Of a stretch of 64,000 bases of DNA, positions 61,572 through 64,000 are shown piece by piece. Every line of letters starts with the position of its first letter. Positions within the stretch are counted from its first letter, which is position 1. The translations under genes were made by a program, and so were the position numbers. Source of the stretch: Trabulsiella guamensis ATCC 49490 (GTDB lineage Bacteria; Pseudomonadota; Gammaproteobacteria; Enterobacterales; Enterobacteriaceae); assembly GCF_000734965.1 (NCBI RefSeq), contig NZ_JMTB01000121.1:1-64000 (forward strand), written 5' to 3'. Under the pieces are notes generated by a model. It saw nothing but the letters and a program-made list of their open reading frames with translations. It was not told the DNA's origin and searched no databases.

Positions 61572-62735
61572 TTATCCTTGCACCGTGTCCTGCGCCACGA
61601 CGACGCGATCACCCATCTGCAACCCTTCCAGTACCTCCGCGTACTGGCGATCGTTAATCCCGATCCGGATCGTGCGCTGCTGCGTTTTGCCGTTCTCAAC
61701 CGTGGTGACCCGGTAGCGGTCGGTGTCCAGCGCCTGACCCAGTGCTACTACCGGAATACGCAGCACGCCTTTGGCTTCGGCAATCTGAATAAATACCTGC
61801 GCTGTCATGGCGGTTTTGAGTTCACGCTGCGTATTCGGGATATCAAAGGTGCCGTTGTAATACACGGCGGTGGCCTGCTGGTTATTACCGCTGCTGCCGG
61901 GCTGCTGCTCTTCCAGCGCCTCCTGTGGTGCTGGCTGCACAAATCCCATTGTGCTGGTGTAGTGCTTGTCGGGGTTAGCAATCACGTAAAAGCGCAGTGG
62001 CTGACCGGGGTGGATTTTTTGGATATCGGCTTCGGAGATCCGCGTCTGCACCAGCATGGTGTCGAGATCCGCCAGCACCAGGATGGTTGGCGCCATTTGT
62101 GACGACACAATCGTCTGCCCTTCATGGGTGACGATCCCGAGCACTTCGCCGTCAATTGGCGCGACGATGCGGGTATAGCCGAGATTGGCGTTGGCGGTTT
62201 TTACCGCCATCTCCGCCTGTACAATCTGCGAATCGCTCACCTCAACCTGCTGGATCTGCGCTTCATAATCCGCACTGGCTTGTTCTAAATCGCTGCGTAC
62301 GCCGGAGCCGTCGCGCATCATTGCTTGCTGGCGCGCATACTCCAGACGATAACGCTTGAGGGCGGTCTCTTCGGCGCGTTTCTGCGCCCGGGCGCTCGCC
62401 AGTTGCGCCTCGGCGTTATTCAGTTCGGACTCCTGGATAGTGGGGTCGATCTCCGCCAGCAACTGGCCTTTTTTCACCTTGTCGCCGAGTCGCACATACA
62501 GCTTGCGCAGTTGCCCATTCACCTGTGCCCCGACGTTGACCTGCACGGCAGGTTTGAGGACGCCGGTCACCAGCACCACTTTTTCGATATCGCCTTTGTC
62601 GACCGTTTCAACGTGCAGGTTTTCCTGCGGTGACGGCGAGGTGAGGGAGGCGATCGCCACACTGATCAACGTTGCTGCCGCCACGATGCCAGCGCCTGCG
62701 AGTAACCAACGGGGTTTGAGACGCCATAGCTTCAT
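61572..62735 (-). CDS. MacA-type periplasmic adaptor (membrane fusion protein)
   Basis: 387 residues. N-terminal anchor at about 12-30 (LLAGAGIVAAATLISVAIA), lipoyl/barrel half VNVGAQVNGQLRKLYVRLGDKVKKGQ, a coiled-coil hairpin about 90-180 (AQLASARAQKRAEETALKRYRLEYARQQ), then the second lipoyl half TRIVAPIDGEVLG and beta-barrel domain. It bridges MacB and the outer-membrane channel. A short Pro/Gln/Gly insert (EALEEQQPGSSGNNQQ) lies at about 255-275. Three bases separate it from macB; it overlaps the upstream ABC gene by ATGA. Confidence 0.92.
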   Translation of the reverse strand: MKLWRLKPRWLLAGAGIVAAATLISVAIASLTSPSPQENLHVETVDKGDIEKVVLVTGVLKPAVQVNVGAQVNGQLRKLYVRLGDKVKKGQLLAEIDPTIQESELNNAEAQLASARAQKRAEETALKRYRLEYARQQAMMRDGSGVRSDLEQASADYEAQIQQVEVSDSQIVQAEMAVKTANANLGYTRIVAPIDGEVLGIVTHEGQTIVSSQMAPTILVLADLDTMLVQTRISEADIQKIHPGQPLRFYVIANPDKHYTSTMGFVQPAPQEALEEQQPGSSGNNQQATAVYYNGTFDIPNTQRELKTAMTAQVFIQIAEAKGVLRIPVVALGQALDTDRYRVTTVENGKTQQRTIRIGINDRQYAEVLEGLQMGDRVVVAQDTVQG

Positions 62736-64000
62736 GCGGTAAGTTCCTTCTTAAAGTCCAGGGAAGTTAAGGGGCTGTTCAGACGGGTGAGTTGCCCCTC
62801 CGCCAGCTGGTAGATGCGCTGAAACCCGGCCAGTACCTGGTCGCTGTGGGTGACGACAATCAATGATTTTCCGGTCTGACGGCAGTGGGTATGAATGGTG
62901 TCCATCACAATCGCCGCGGTGTCGTCGTCGAGGTTGGCGGTGGGTTCATCAAGCAGCAGTACCGGGCGCGCGCTGTACAGTGCCCGCGCCAGCAACAGAC
63001 GCTGCCGCTGGCCGAGCGAGAGCGCGGCATGGCTTTCACGGATCAACGCGTCGATACCGCCAGGCAGCGCCTGCACGATATCGCCCAGCGCAAGCGACGC
63101 CAGCAGTGACTCGATCCGTGGGCGATCCCGCTCGCGGTACTGCGCGTCGAACAGGGTGATGTTTTCGCGAACTGAGGCGTTAAACAAAATATCTTCCTGG
63201 CTTTGCAGGCAGATGGTTTGCGCCAGTTGCTGACGGGGGATCGGCGTTTCTCCGGCGTAACAGGTGCCGCGCTGCGGAGAAAACAACCCGGCAATCAACC
63301 GCAGCAGCGTGCTCTTGCCCGCGCCGGATTCGCCGATAATCGCAATCTGCTCGCCCGCCGGTAACGAGAGCGACACCGAATCCAGAATGGGTTTTTGCGG
63401 ATCGTAGTAATAACAGACGTCATCAAAACGCAGATCCGGGACGGTGGATGCAGGCTCCGCCAGCAGCGGGACGCTGGCCTCTGCATGTTGCGGGAACAGG
63501 CTGTGGGCGCGGGTATCAATCACGTTTAACTGGGATTTCTGAATAATGGAGAAAAAGATCCGTGTGACGTACGAGGTAAAAATCTGCCGCAGAAAGCTGT
63601 AGGCAAAAAAGTCGCCAAACGAGATGAGCTTGCCATGTACCATTGGCAGCACCAGCAGCATAAACACCACCATCTCCAGGCTGCCGGTCAGCTGATAAAG
63701 TCCTTCTTTTACCTGCTCATAGACTTTCTGCTTCTGCAGGCAGGAGAAAAGATCGCGGCTGAACCAGGCGAACTGCGCCTGACGGCGGTTTTCCAGCCCG
63801 GCGGTTTTAATGGTCAGAATGCCCTGCAGCGTCTCCATAAAAAAGTCGTTGAGCGCCGCGCTTTTCAGTTGCAACTGCTGGGTGTACCAGCGGTCACGAA
63901 ATACCGCCCAGACGCTGATAAGCCCCATGATGGTGACGCCCACCGCCGAAATTGCCGCCAGTACGGGTGCTATCCAGAACATGATGGCAAGCGCGATGGC
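62732..64000 (-). CDS. ABC exporter resembling bacteriocin/RTX exporters (5' end outside window)
   Basis: The frame is open to the last base of the window, so only the C-terminal 422 residues are seen. Transmembrane helices occupy the first ~170 visible residues (a span with AIMFWIAPVLAAISAVGV, and the FMETLQGILTIKTAGLENRR cytoplasmic loop that I recognise from bacteriocin exporters such as CvaB). The ATPase has GESGAGKST (Walker A), the signature LSLGQRQR in place of LSGGQ, LLLDEPTANLD and THS. A C39 peptidase domain would lie to the right, outside the window. It is the first visible gene of the operon and overlaps macA by ATGA. Confidence 0.85.
   Translation of the reverse strand, partial: AIALAIMFWIAPVLAAISAVGVTIMGLISVWAVFRDRWYTQQLQLKSAALNDFFMETLQGILTIKTAGLENRRQAQFAWFSRDLFSCLQKQKVYEQVKEGLYQLTGSLEMVVFMLLVLPMVHGKLISFGDFFAYSFLRQIFTSYVTRIFFSIIQKSQLNVIDTRAHSLFPQHAEASVPLLAEPASTVPDLRFDDVCYYYDPQKPILDSVSLSLPAGEQIAIIGESGAGKSTLLRLIAGLFSPQRGTCYAGETPIPRQQLAQTICLQSQEDILFNASVRENITLFDAQYRERDRPRIESLLASLALGDIVQALPGGIDALIRESHAALSLGQRQRLLLARALYSARPVLLLDEPTANLDDDTAAIVMDTIHTHCRQTGKSLIVVTHSDQVLAGFQRIYQLAEGQLTRLNSPLTSLDFKKELTA

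Overview
The window is a chromosomal segment of an enterobacterium. Its housekeeping proteins read almost residue for residue like those of Escherichia, Salmonella and Citrobacter. The ATP-dependent dihydroxyacetone kinase and the GpdQ phosphodiesterase point to a Citrobacter-like member of the Enterobacteriaceae, but the genus is an inference from gene content, not proven.

Layout. (1) Positions 1-14.3 kb hold the end of a contact-dependent growth inhibition (CDI) island: the 3' part of cdiB, an 11-kb cdiA, its immunity gene, an orphan toxin-tip/immunity module with a frameshift, and a CPBP membrane protease. The island ends at a 14-base copy of the 3' end of the initiator tRNA gene metY, so it looks inserted into that tRNA. 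(2) 14.6-28.2 kb is the conserved core block rimP-nusA-infB-rbfA-truB-rpsO-pnp-nlpI-yrbN-deaD-mtr, with its terminators, the RNase III hairpin of pnp and an ERIC repeat. (3) At 28.2 kb the order jumps to the yjgR...ahr-leuX neighbourhood, which in E. coli K-12 lies on the other side of oriC; the orientation fits one arm of an oriC-spanning inversion. Between yjgR and ahr sits a metabolic insert: dihydroxyacetone kinase and a five-gene glycerophosphodiester uptake/hydrolysis operon (Ugp-like ABC transporter plus GpdQ). (4) 37.7-48 kb is a defence-rich zone around tRNA-Leu (leuX): a coupled HNH nuclease/methyltransferase pair, a type I restriction system hsdM-hsdS-hsdR whose hsdS has an in-frame amber codon, and an Mrr-like endonuclease. 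(5) 48-52 kb carries small accessory genes, two small DNA-binding regulators facing away from a palindromic operator, and a decayed hydrolase.

(6) 52.2-64 kb is the least familiar part. A PapI/FaeA-like regulator, a ToxR/CadC-type membrane regulator, a FidL-like partner and an HD-GYP-like protein face a tightly coupled operon on the other strand. That operon encodes an ABC exporter resembling bacteriocin/RTX exporters (cut by the window end), MacA, MacB, a NodT/TolC-type outer-membrane lipoprotein, a ketosynthase, a MaoC-type dehydratase, an acyl carrier protein and a ketoreductase. Read together, these look like a dedicated fatty-acyl or polyketide-like biosynthesis line joined to a complete tripartite exporter plus a second ABC transporter, which I do not recognise as a described system.
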